DNA from: JAAAPF01 sp046541805
Lineage (GTDB): Bacteria > Pseudomonadota > Alphaproteobacteria > Geminicoccales > Geminicoccaceae
DNA: 16,425 nt
Direction: 5' to 3'
Assembly (NCBI GenBank): GCA_046541805.1
Contig: JBKHCM010000068.1
Location: forward strand, 1 to 16,425
The notes under the pieces are model-generated. The model was given only the letters and a program-made list of their open reading frames with translations, had not been told where the DNA came from and did no database searches. This document shows positions 9,124 to 15,502 of this stretch, piece after piece. The position numbers and the translations under genes are program-made. Each line of letters begins with the position of its first letter. Positions within the stretch are counted from its first letter, which is position 1.

Positions 9124-10110
9124 ATGTCTCGATCCCGCCCGCTCGTCGTCGTCACCCGCCGGCTGCCCGAGGCCATCGAGACGCGAATGATGGAGCTGTT
9201 CGACACCCGCCTGAATTCGAGCGACGAGGCGATGTCGAAGGCCGACCTGATCGAGGCGGTGAAGGTGGCCAACGTGCTGGTGCCGACGGTCACCGACCGC
9301 ATCGACGCCGCGGTGCTGGCCCACGCCAACCCGGAGCTCCGGCTCATCGCCAACTACGGTACCGGCGTCGACAACATCGATGTCGACGCCGCCTACAAGC
9401 GCGGGATCACGGTGACGAACACGCCGGGCGTGCTCACCGAGGACACCGCGGACATGACGATGGCGCTGATCCTCGCCGTGGCCCGGCGGCTGACCGAAGG
9501 CGAGCGGCTGGCGCGCTCGGGCGACTGGAGCGGCTGGTCGCCGACCTCGATGCTGGGCCACCGCATCCACGGTAAGCGGCTGGGCATCCTCGGCATGGGC
9601 CGCATCGGCACGGCGGTGGCGCGGCGCGCGCATGGCTTCGGCATCGCCGTGCACTACCACAACCGCAACCGCGTCCATCCCTCGATCGAGCAGGAACTCG
9701 AGGCGACCTATTGGGACAGCCTCGATCAGATGCTGGCGCGGATGGACATCGTCTCCGTCAACTGCCCCCACACGCCCGCGACCTACCACCTGCTGTCGGC
9801 GCGACGCCTCAAGCTCATGCGGCCGCACGCCTACATCGTCAACACCTCGCGCGGCGAGGTCATCGACGAGCTCGCCCTCACCCGCATGCTGCGCGATCGC
9901 GAGCTCGCCGGCGCCGGTCTCGACGTCTTCGAGCACGAGCCCGCGATCAATCCGAAGCTGCGCGAACTGCCCAATGTCGTGCTGCTGCCGCACATGGGGA
10001 GCGCGACGATCGAGGGCCGGGTCGACATGGGCGAAAAGGTGCTCATCAACATCAAGACCTTCACCGACGGGCACCGCCCGCCCGATCGCGTGCTGCCCGC
10101 GCAGGTCTGA
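9124..10110 (+). CDS. D-2-hydroxyacid dehydrogenase (glyoxylate/hydroxypyruvate reductase type)
   Basis: The 328-aa product belongs to the D-isomer-specific 2-hydroxyacid dehydrogenases, probably the GyaR/GhrB-like branch that reduces glyoxylate or hydroxypyruvate or oxidises D-glycerate in the cytoplasm. The Rossmann motif GMGRIG is at residues 157-162. The strand after it ends in HNRNR (179-183), with asparagine and arginines instead of the aspartate of NAD-specific enzymes, which favours NADPH. Catalytic residues are visible: R243 in NTSRGEVIDE, a glutamate in DVFEHEP (E270/E272) and H290 in LLPHMGSA. The ATG at 9124 has ACAGGAG at 9107-9113 and gives the usual length; the open frame extends further upstream but that part is not family-like. 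A GlcD-type oxidase gene 5.4 kb away could act on related 2-hydroxyacids, but the two are not in one operon. Confidence 0.93.
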   Translation: MSRSRPLVVVTRRLPEAIETRMMELFDTRLNSSDEAMSKADLIEAVKVANVLVPTVTDRIDAAVLAHANPELRLIANYGTGVDNIDVDAAYKRGITVTNTPGVLTEDTADMTMALILAVARRLTEGERLARSGDWSGWSPTSMLGHRIHGKRLGILGMGRIGTAVARRAHGFGIAVHYHNRNRVHPSIEQELEATYWDSLDQMLARMDIVSVNCPHTPATYHLLSARRLKLMRPHAYIVNTSRGEVIDELALTRMLRDRELAGAGLDVFEHEPAINPKLRELPNVVLLPHMGSATIEGRVDMGEKVLINIKTFTDGHRPPDRVLPAQV

Positions 10111-10111
10111 C

Positions 10112-10139
10112 GCGGCGGGCCTCAGCGTCGGCCCGCCGC
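10112..10139. terminator. Bidirectional terminator-like stem-loop at convergent gene ends
   Basis: A perfect 10-bp stem (GCGGCGGGCC at 10112-10121, GGCCCGCCGC at 10130-10139) has an 8-nt loop. It starts 2 nt after the stop of the 2-hydroxyacid dehydrogenase gene. The stop codon of the opposing small gene (10122-10124) lies in the loop, so one arm encodes that gene's last residues. No T-tract occurs on either strand. It could act as a U-less terminator or as a 3' end-protecting structure for both transcripts. Confidence 0.6.
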
Positions 10140-10343
10140 CCCGGTCAGCGGCGGCGGCGTGTCGACCAGGTCCCCCATCGGCGCGGTCGCATCGACCCGC
10201 GCGGCGCGCTCCAGCAACCGCGCGAGCTCGTGGACCCGGATCTGCCATTCGGCGTCACCCGGCTCGGCCGCGCGCAGCACGCCGCTCGCCGCCAAGATCA
10301 GCCGTCGCGCCCGCACCTCGTCGGTCGGCTCGCCTGCGGACAT
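10122..10343 (-). CDS. Small protein of unknown function (73 aa)
   Basis: I do not recognise this protein. Translation from the ATG at 10343 gives 73 residues starting MSAGEPTDEVRARRLILAASGVL. The centre (ARRLILAASGVLRAA, WQIRVHELARLLERAARV) reads as two amphipathic helices, and the tail is rich in proline and glycine. There is no signal peptide, membrane segment or cysteine. The start is well supported by TTGGAGG ending 6 nt upstream of the ATG; a longer frame to 10472 lacks such support. It is convergent with the dehydrogenase gene and lies downstream of, and on the same strand as, the RND operon, 135 bp after it. A good ribosome-binding site and an AT-richer upstream region suggest a real gene, but the function is open. 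Confidence 0.65.
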   Translation of the reverse strand: MSAGEPTDEVRARRLILAASGVLRAAEPGDAEWQIRVHELARLLERAARVDATAPMGDLVDTPPPLTGAAGRR

Positions 10344-10401
10344 CGAGACCTCCAAGTTGCGCCACCGGAGAGGAAAACCCGCCCGAATCGCATTCAGAGC
10401 A

Positions 10402-10430
10402 GGTCTATCCGCCAACGCATTTAACGTAAA
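10402..10430 (-). promoter_or_regulatory. Possible promoter for the 73-aa gene
   Basis: On the minus strand TTTACG (10430-10425) and TAGACC (10407-10402) are separated by 17 bp and would start transcription about 50 nt before the small gene. The stretch 10380-10445 is clearly less GC-rich than its surroundings, as promoters often are in such genomes. Both hexamers are imperfect. The rest of the 135-bp gap (10344-10478) shows no other feature I can support, including no convincing terminator after the RND gene. Confidence 0.35.
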
Positions 10431-10478
10431 GGTTGATGTTGTTTCGGCCCCGCGGCGGCGCCCCTTCGGCAACGCTGG

Positions 10479-13400
10479 TCAGTCGGCCGCGTCCGGCAGC
10501 GACGCCCGTGCCCGTCCCGCGGCGGCCATCGGCGCGGCGATCCCAACGCGCCACGCCCGCAGATGCGCCGGCAGGTACAACAGGCACGGCGTGACCACGA
10601 GGGTCAACACCGTGGCGAAGGTGAGGCCGCCCGCGACCGCGGTCGCGAGCTGCGACCACCAGTCCATCGACGGGCCGCCGACGGTGATCTCGCGGGTGAA
10701 CAGATCGACGTTGACCCGAAGCGCCATCGGCATCAGCCCGAGCACGGTCGTGACCGTGGTCAACAGCACCGGGCGCAGGCGCTGCGCGCAGGTTCGACGC
10801 AGCGCGTCGCGCGGCGCGAGGCCGTGGCCGCGCAGCTCGTTGTAGGTGTCGATCAAGACGATGTTGTTGTTCACGACGATGCCGGCGAGCGCGATGACGC
10901 CGATCCCGCTCATGATCATGCCGAAAGGCTGCGCGGTGACCAGAAGCCCCAACAGCACCCCCACCGTCGAGAACACCACGGCGGTGAGGATCAAGGCGGA
11001 CTGGTAGAAGCTGTTGAACTGGGTGACCAGGATCATCGCGATCAAGAAGAGCGCTACCCCGAAGGCCTTGCCGAGAAAGGCCTGCGCCGCCTTCTGCTCC
11101 TCGTCCTCACCCTTGAACTCGAAGCTGACGTCGGCGGGCCAGACCTCGCCTTCCAGCCAGGCGCGCAGCTCGCGCACCTTGTCGTCGGCGAGCACGCCGG
11201 GAGCGACGTCGGCGGCGACGGTGAAGACCCGCTCGCCGTCGACCCGCTCGATCTCGCTCACCTTCGAGACCGGCTCGCGGGTGACGAAGTTGGCGAGCGG
11301 CACCGCACCGCGCTCACTCGCCACCCGCAGCACGTCGAGGCGCCCGAGCCCGCGGTCGGTTTGCGGATAGCGCGCGCGGATGTCGATCTCGTCGTCGGTA
11401 TCGTCCGGGCGGTAGGTACCGACCTTCACGCCGTTGGTGACGAGCTGGACCAAGGGCCCGACGGTGGCGACGTCGGCGCCGTAGCGGCTGGCCTGGGTGC
11501 GGTCGACGTCGATCTCCCACTCGATCCCGGGCACGGGCCGCGAGTCGGAGATGTTCACGAGCCCGTCGAGGCGCTCGAAGCGCTGGCGCACCTGCTCGGT
11601 GACCTCGGCCAGCACCGCGGGTCGGCTGGCCGCCACCTGCAGCTGCACCGGCTTGCCGGTGGGCGGGCCCTGCTCCTCCTCGCGCACCGCCACCTCGATG
11701 CCGGCGAGATCGGCGGTGCGATCCTCGATCTCGGCCATGATCGCGCGCGCCGGTCGACGCTCTTGCCAGTGCTCGAACTCGAGGAGGATCAGGCCGACGG
11801 TATCCTCGTCGACGTCCTCGCCGGTGAAGCGGACCTTGGTGTTGGTGTAGAAGGCGCGCACGCCGTCGACGTCGAGGATGCGGTCCTCGACCTCGCGCAC
11901 CAGCGCATCGCGCTCGAAGATCGAAAGGTCGCCGCGCGCCTGCACCAGCACCTGGGCGCGCTCGGGCTCGACCTCGGGGAAGAACTCGACGCCGCGGCCG
12001 AAGGCGCCGTAGGCGGCGTAGACGCCGAGGGCGATGGCGAGCGCACCCGCGAGCGCCTTGACGGGATGGGCGAGCGCGCGGTCGAGCACGCGCAGGTAGA
12101 CGCGGGTGAGCCCGCGGGTATCGCGCAAAAGGTCGGCGCGCTCGTCGCCGACCAGCGCCAGCGCGCCGCCGCGCGCCCGCGGCGTGCCGCCGATCATCCC
12201 GCCGATGTTGGGCACGAAGACGAGCGCCATGAAGAGCGAGGCGGTGAGCGTCGCCAACAGCGTGATCGGCAGATAGCGCATGAACTCGCCGACGATGCCC
12301 GGCCAGAAGACCAGCGGGAAGAAGGCGGCGAGCGTGGTGGCGGTGGCCGCGGTGATCGGCCAGGCCATGCGCTGGGCGGCCTCGCGATAGGCCTCGCGCC
12401 GCGCCATGCCCTCCGCCAGGCGGCGGTCGGCGAGCTCGGTCACGACGATGGCCCCGTCCACCAGCATGCCGACGGCGAGGATCAGACCGAAGAGCACCAC
12501 CATGTTGACGGTGAGCCCCCCGAGCGCGATCGCCAGGATCGCGGCGAGGAAGGCGCCTGGGACCGCGAAGCCGACCAGGAGGGCGGAGCGCAGGCCGAGG
12601 GCGGCCACCACCACGATCATCACCAAAACGACCGCCGACAACACGCTGTTCTGCAGCTCCAAGAGCATCGAGCGGATGTTGTCGGAGGTGTCTTGGATGA
12701 AGCCGATCTCGAGCTCCGCCGGCAGGTCGGCCTCGGCGGCGTCGACCACCGCGCGCACGGCGGCGACGGTGTCGAGGATGTTGGTGCCGAGGCGCTTGGA
12801 GACCTCGAGCGCCAGCGCCGGCCGGCCGTCGACGCGCGCGAAGCTCTCCGGGTCCTTGAAGCTGCGGCGCACGGTGGCGACGTCGGCGAGCGTCACCACG
12901 GTGTCCCCCACCGCCTTGATCGGCATCGCGTAGATGTCGTCGAGGTTCTCGAACAGGCCCGGCACCTTGATCGCGAAGCGACCCTGGCCGGTGTCCATCG
13001 TGCCGGCGGCGACGAGCTGGTTGTTGCGGCTGACCGATTCGATGATCTCCTCCGCGCGGAGATCGAAGGCCTCGATCTTCTGCGGATCGATGACGACCTC
13101 GACCAGCTCCTCGCGCTTGCCGGCGATGTCGACCTCGAGCACCTGCGGCAAGCCCTCGATGCGGTCCTCGAGGACCTCGGCCGCGCGCACGAGCGTGCGC
13201 TCGGGGAGATCGCCCGAGAGCGTGACGACCAGCACCGGAAAGAGCGCGAGATTGACCTCCTCGACGATGGGCTCCTCGGTCTCCTGCGGGAGCTCCGCCT
13301 TGGCGATGTCGACCTGGGCGCGGACGTCGGCCAAGGCCGCGTCGATGTCGACGCCGGCCTCGAACTCGAGCGCCACCGAGGCCCGCCCCTCGCCCGCGGT

Positions 13401-13649
13401 CGAGCGCATCTCCTTGATGCCCTCGATGCCGCGAAGCTCGGTCTCCATCGGCCGCACCAGCAGGCGCTCGGCATCCTCGGGCGAGATGCCCTCGTGGCTC
13501 ATCGCGACGTAGAGGACGGGGATCTGGACGTCGGGGTTCGATTCCTTGGGGATCGTGACATAGGCGATGCCGCCGGCGACGAGGATCAGCATCAGCGCCA
13601 CGAGGACCGTGCGCGAGCGCTTGAAGCTCGCGTCGATCAACGCGTTCAT
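10479..13649 (-). CDS. RND-family efflux permease
   Basis: The 1056-aa product is an inner-membrane proton-driven RND pump of the AcrB/HAE-1-like type, working with a membrane-fusion protein and an outer-membrane channel. The N-terminus MNALIDASFKRSRTVLVALMLILVAGGIAYVTIPKESNPDVQIP is the usual TM1 plus porter-domain entry. A large periplasmic domain precedes the TM2-TM6 cluster (around SALLVGFAVPGAFLAAILAIALGG and LFGLILAVGMLVDGAIVV). A second periplasmic half and TM8-TM12 follow (FGVALFLIAMILVTQFNSFYQSALIL, GIGVIALAGIVVNNNIVLID). In TM4 the AcrB Asp407-Asp408 pair is D398-G399, and in TM10 the AcrB Lys940 position is N927. The start codon overlaps the membrane-fusion stop (ATGA), so the two are translationally coupled. 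The open frame continues upstream through the fusion-protein gene, but the ATG at 13649 is the family start. The substrate is unknown. Confidence 0.95.
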   Translation of the reverse strand: MNALIDASFKRSRTVLVALMLILVAGGIAYVTIPKESNPDVQIPVLYVAMSHEGISPEDAERLLVRPMETELRGIEGIKEMRSTAGEGRASVALEFEAGVDIDAALADVRAQVDIAKAELPQETEEPIVEEVNLALFPVLVVTLSGDLPERTLVRAAEVLEDRIEGLPQVLEVDIAGKREELVEVVIDPQKIEAFDLRAEEIIESVSRNNQLVAAGTMDTGQGRFAIKVPGLFENLDDIYAMPIKAVGDTVVTLADVATVRRSFKDPESFARVDGRPALALEVSKRLGTNILDTVAAVRAVVDAAEADLPAELEIGFIQDTSDNIRSMLLELQNSVLSAVVLVMIVVVAALGLRSALLVGFAVPGAFLAAILAIALGGLTVNMVVLFGLILAVGMLVDGAIVVTELADRRLAEGMARREAYREAAQRMAWPITAATATTLAAFFPLVFWPGIVGEFMRYLPITLLATLTASLFMALVFVPNIGGMIGGTPRARGGALALVGDERADLLRDTRGLTRVYLRVLDRALAHPVKALAGALAIALGVYAAYGAFGRGVEFFPEVEPERAQVLVQARGDLSIFERDALVREVEDRILDVDGVRAFYTNTKVRFTGEDVDEDTVGLILLEFEHWQERRPARAIMAEIEDRTADLAGIEVAVREEEQGPPTGKPVQLQVAASRPAVLAEVTEQVRQRFERLDGLVNISDSRPVPGIEWEIDVDRTQASRYGADVATVGPLVQLVTNGVKVGTYRPDDTDDEIDIRARYPQTDRGLGRLDVLRVASERGAVPLANFVTREPVSKVSEIERVDGERVFTVAADVAPGVLADDKVRELRAWLEGEVWPADVSFEFKGEDEEQKAAQAFLGKAFGVALFLIAMILVTQFNSFYQSALILTAVVFSTVGVLLGLLVTAQPFGMIMSGIGVIALAGIVVNNNIVLIDTYNELRGHGLAPRDALRRTCAQRLRPVLLTTVTTVLGLMPMALRVNVDLFTREITVGGPSMDWWSQLATAVAGGLTFATVLTLVVTPCLLYLPAHLRAWRVGIAAPMAAAGRARASLPDAAD

Positions 13650-14761
13650 GCACCGCCCTCCGCGAGGCCGGCGGCGTCGGCCGCCACCGCGCTCGGCGCC
13701 ACCCGCTCGCCGGCGTGCACGAACCCCTGACCGACGACGATCAGCCGGCAGCGCTCCGGCAGCCCGGCGAGCCAGACCGCGTCGGCGTCGGCGCGCACGA
13801 TCTCGACCGGCACGAAGCGGACCACGTCCTCGGCATCGACGACCTTGACCCCGAGCCGGTGGTCCTCGCTCAGGCTCAACAGCGAGGCCGAGACGCGGTG
13901 CGCCATCGTCTCCTCGAAGCGCAGCCGCAGCGTCGCGCTCATCCCGGCCGGAACCGCGCCGTCGGGGTTGGGGATCGTCGCCTCGATGCGGAAGGTGCGG
14001 GTGGCCTCGTCGGCGACCGCGTCGATGAAGCTGAGCCGGCCCTCGTGGCGCTGCCCGTCGGCGAGCTCGACGGCGACGGGCATGCCGAGCCGGACGCGGC
14101 GACGATCGGTCTCGACGATCTCGCCGGTGGCGAGGAACGGGTCCTGCTGCATCAGATGCGCGAGCGCTTCGCCGGTGTCGACGTAGTCGCCGATCTCGAC
14201 CATGCGGTCGACGAGCAGGCCGTCGAAGGGCGCGGTCACGGTCGTGTTGGCGAACTCGACCTCGCGCGCGTGCAGCTCCGCGCGCGCGGCCGAGAGTGCC
14301 GCGGCCGCGCCCGCGACGTTGGTCTCGGCCTGAAAGCCGCGCTCGCCCAACTGGGTGGCGGCGCGGAATTCGAGCGCGCGCTGGTCCACCAGCGCCTCGG
14401 CCTGCTCGACCATGGCCGCGCGCTCGCGGGCGTCGAGCCGGAGAACGACGTCGCCGGCCCGCACCGGCTCGCCCTTCTCGACGCGCACCTCCTCGATGCG
14501 ACCGTAGGTCTCGGCGCGGACCACGACGTCGCGCTCGGGTTCGGTGCGGCCGTAGACGACGATCTCGCGGGCGATCGGCCGGGCTTCGCTCACCGCCACC
14601 CGCACGCGCGGCAAGGCGCGCTGCTCGGCGGGCGGGGCAGCGGCGTCGGCGGACGGCGGCGGCGCGTCGGCGAACCAGCGCTGCACGAACGGCTGACCGG
14701 AGGCGAGCCAGAGCACCAGCGCGAGCGCGAGGCCCGCGGCGAGAAGCCACGAGCGCCGCAT
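13646..14761 (-). CDS. RND efflux periplasmic adaptor (membrane-fusion protein)
   Basis: The 371-aa product links the RND pump to an outer-membrane channel across the periplasm. It has an N-terminal membrane anchor/signal (about residues 4-20) with no lipobox cysteine, so it is not an AcrA-type lipoprotein. Then come the barrel-sandwich (lipoyl-like) half-motif VVVRAETYGRIEEVRVEKGEPVRAGDVVLRLD, a helical hairpin (RERAAMVEQAEALVDQRALEF ... AAALSAARAELHAREVEF), the second lipoyl half (TTVTAPFDGLLVDRMVEIGDYVDTGEALAHL) and a beta-barrel region with AGMSATLRLRF. The hairpin is short. The gene starts 1 nt after the padR stop (TGA-G-ATG) and its own stop overlaps the RND start by 4 nt, showing a tightly coupled operon. 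No outer-membrane channel gene is in the window. Confidence 0.94.
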   Translation of the reverse strand: MRRSWLLAAGLALALVLWLASGQPFVQRWFADAPPPSADAAAPPAEQRALPRVRVAVSEARPIAREIVVYGRTEPERDVVVRAETYGRIEEVRVEKGEPVRAGDVVLRLDARERAAMVEQAEALVDQRALEFRAATQLGERGFQAETNVAGAAAALSAARAELHAREVEFANTTVTAPFDGLLVDRMVEIGDYVDTGEALAHLMQQDPFLATGEIVETDRRRVRLGMPVAVELADGQRHEGRLSFIDAVADEATRTFRIEATIPNPDGAVPAGMSATLRLRFEETMAHRVSASLLSLSEDHRLGVKVVDAEDVVRFVPVEIVRADADAVWLAGLPERCRLIVVGQGFVHAGERVAPSAVAADAAGLAEGGA

Positions 14762-14762
14762 C

Positions 14763-15344
14763 TCAGTCTCCGGCCGCCGCGAGGTCGCCCGGGGGGTGCC
14801 GCCGCCCGGTCTCGTCGGTCTGCGCGACCGCCGCGAGCAGCTCGCCGCGGTGCCGCTCGAGATAGCCCAGCGCCGCGGTGACGACGGTGCGGCCGTAGCC
14901 GAGGGCGAAACGCTGGCCGGGCGTGAGCTGGTCTTGGGTGCGTTCGTAGTGGTCGAGATCGGCGGCGAGGCCGTCGCGGAAGCGGGCGATCATGCGGTCC
15001 ATCACCTCGGCCAAGCGCGCCGGTGGCAACAGGTGCGCGAAGTACATCAAGACGAGGAACTCCGAGCGAACGACGTGCCGCGGCTCCTCGCCGGCGAGCG
15101 CCCCGCCCAGGGCGTCGCGCCCGGCCCGCGTGATGGCGTAGACCTTCTTCGCCGGTCGGCCTTCTTGCGAGACCGCGCGACCCTCGAGATGGCCGCTGCG
15201 CTCCAGCTCGGCCAGGGCCGGGTAGATCGAGCCGTAACTCGCCCGGAAAAAGTGGTGAAAGTTCTCTTCGAGGGTCTTCTTGATCTCGTAGCCCGAGCGC
15301 TCGCCCATCGAGAGCACGCCCAGGCAGAGCGTCTTGACGTCCAT
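14763..15344 (-). CDS. PadR-family transcriptional repressor
   Basis: The 193-aa product has the PadR winged-helix domain: MDVKTLCLGVLSMGERSGYEIKKTLEENFHHFFRASYGSIYPALAELERSGHLEG, with the wing at RPAKKVYAITRAGRDAL. A C-terminal helical dimerisation domain follows (Vir-like, about residues 90-175). PadR proteins usually repress adjacent genes and release on binding a small, often aromatic or drug-like ligand. Here it is the first gene of a padR/membrane-fusion/RND operon, so it probably controls the pump and itself. The ATG at 15344 starts the conserved domain exactly. A TTG at 15398 would add 18 non-conserved residues lying across the putative operator and promoter, so it is rejected. The ribosome-binding site before the ATG is weak (GGACGGCGAC). 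The ligand is unknown. Confidence 0.93.
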   Translation of the reverse strand: MDVKTLCLGVLSMGERSGYEIKKTLEENFHHFFRASYGSIYPALAELERSGHLEGRAVSQEGRPAKKVYAITRAGRDALGGALAGEEPRHVVRSEFLVLMYFAHLLPPARLAEVMDRMIARFRDGLAADLDHYERTQDQLTPGQRFALGYGRTVVTAALGYLERHRGELLAAVAQTDETGRRHPPGDLAAAGD

Positions 15345-15370
15345 GTCGCCGTCCGCGGTTGCCGCCGTTG

Positions 15371-15398
15371 GATATATCGAACCGATACAGGCCGGCAA
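15371..15398 (-). promoter_or_regulatory. Candidate promoter of the padR-efflux operon
   Basis: On the minus strand TTGCCG (15398-15393) and TATATC (15376-15371) are separated by 16 bp, placing the transcription start near 15364, about 20 nt before the padR ATG. The -10 and the spacer overlap the operator-like repeat at 15373-15389, and the -35 lies just inside the second repeat, so a bound repressor would block RNA polymerase. Confidence 0.5.
15373..15389. promoter_or_regulatory. Operator-like element, copy 1 (putative PadR site)
   Basis: This 17-bp element has the form TATATCG-N3-CGATACA with spacer AAC. Its core, TATCG-N3-CGATA (15375-15387), is a perfect inverted repeat of 5-bp half-sites. 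It overlaps the -10 of the candidate padR promoter. A second copy with identical arms lies 30 bp away. It is assigned to PadR because of position, by inference. Confidence 0.65.
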
Positions 15399-15402
15399 GA
15401 CT

Positions 15403-15419
15403 TATATCGGGGCGATACA
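15403..15419. promoter_or_regulatory. Operator-like element, copy 2 (putative PadR site)
   Basis: This is a second TATATCG-N3-CGATACA element, with spacer GGG. All 14 arm bases are identical to copy 1, including the same asymmetric outer base, so the pair is also a direct repeat. The centres are 30 bp apart, about three helical turns, which would place two repressor dimers on the same DNA face. It lies just upstream of the padR -35 and 84 bp before the oxidase start codon. Confidence 0.65.
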
Positions 15420-15424
15420 CCCAA

Positions 15425-15469
15425 GGTGCCGGCGGCGGCACCGGCCGCGGGTTGCGCGCCGCCGGCACC
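15425..15469 (+). repeat. 13-bp inverted repeat in the leader of the GlcD-like gene
   Basis: GGTGCCGGCGGCG (15425-15437) and its exact reverse complement (15457-15469) flank a 19-nt loop. The stem ends 34 nt before the oxidase start codon. If transcribed it would form a very stable GC-rich hairpin. No T-tract follows on the plus strand, so a classical attenuator is not evident. It could be a protein-binding site, a leader structure, or a padR-side insulator. Confidence 0.55.
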
Positions 15470-15502
15470 GGCTTATCCTCTGACTCATCGAGGAGGTGCA
15501 CC

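Noticed and set aside
10440..10478. Rho-independent terminator after the RND gene
   Set aside because: The segment is GC-rich with short palindromic bits, but I could not pair a convincing stem or find a T-tract.
10563..13730. A 1055-codon open frame on the plus strand opposite the RND permease gene
   Set aside because: Its translation is low-complexity, rich in Arg, Asp, His and Gly, with no family resemblance. It is the antisense shadow of a high-GC gene whose minus-strand product is clearly an RND pump.
10479..14750. A single 1423-codon fusion of adaptor region and RND permease
   Set aside because: The extra N-terminal 367 codons are out of frame with the real adaptor protein and look like shadow sequence. 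The ATG at 13649 matches the RND family start and overlaps the adaptor stop.
15345..15398. N-terminal extension of PadR from the TTG at 15398
   Set aside because: The added residues are not part of the PadR domain, and the stretch overlaps the candidate promoter and operator. The ATG at 15344 begins the conserved domain.
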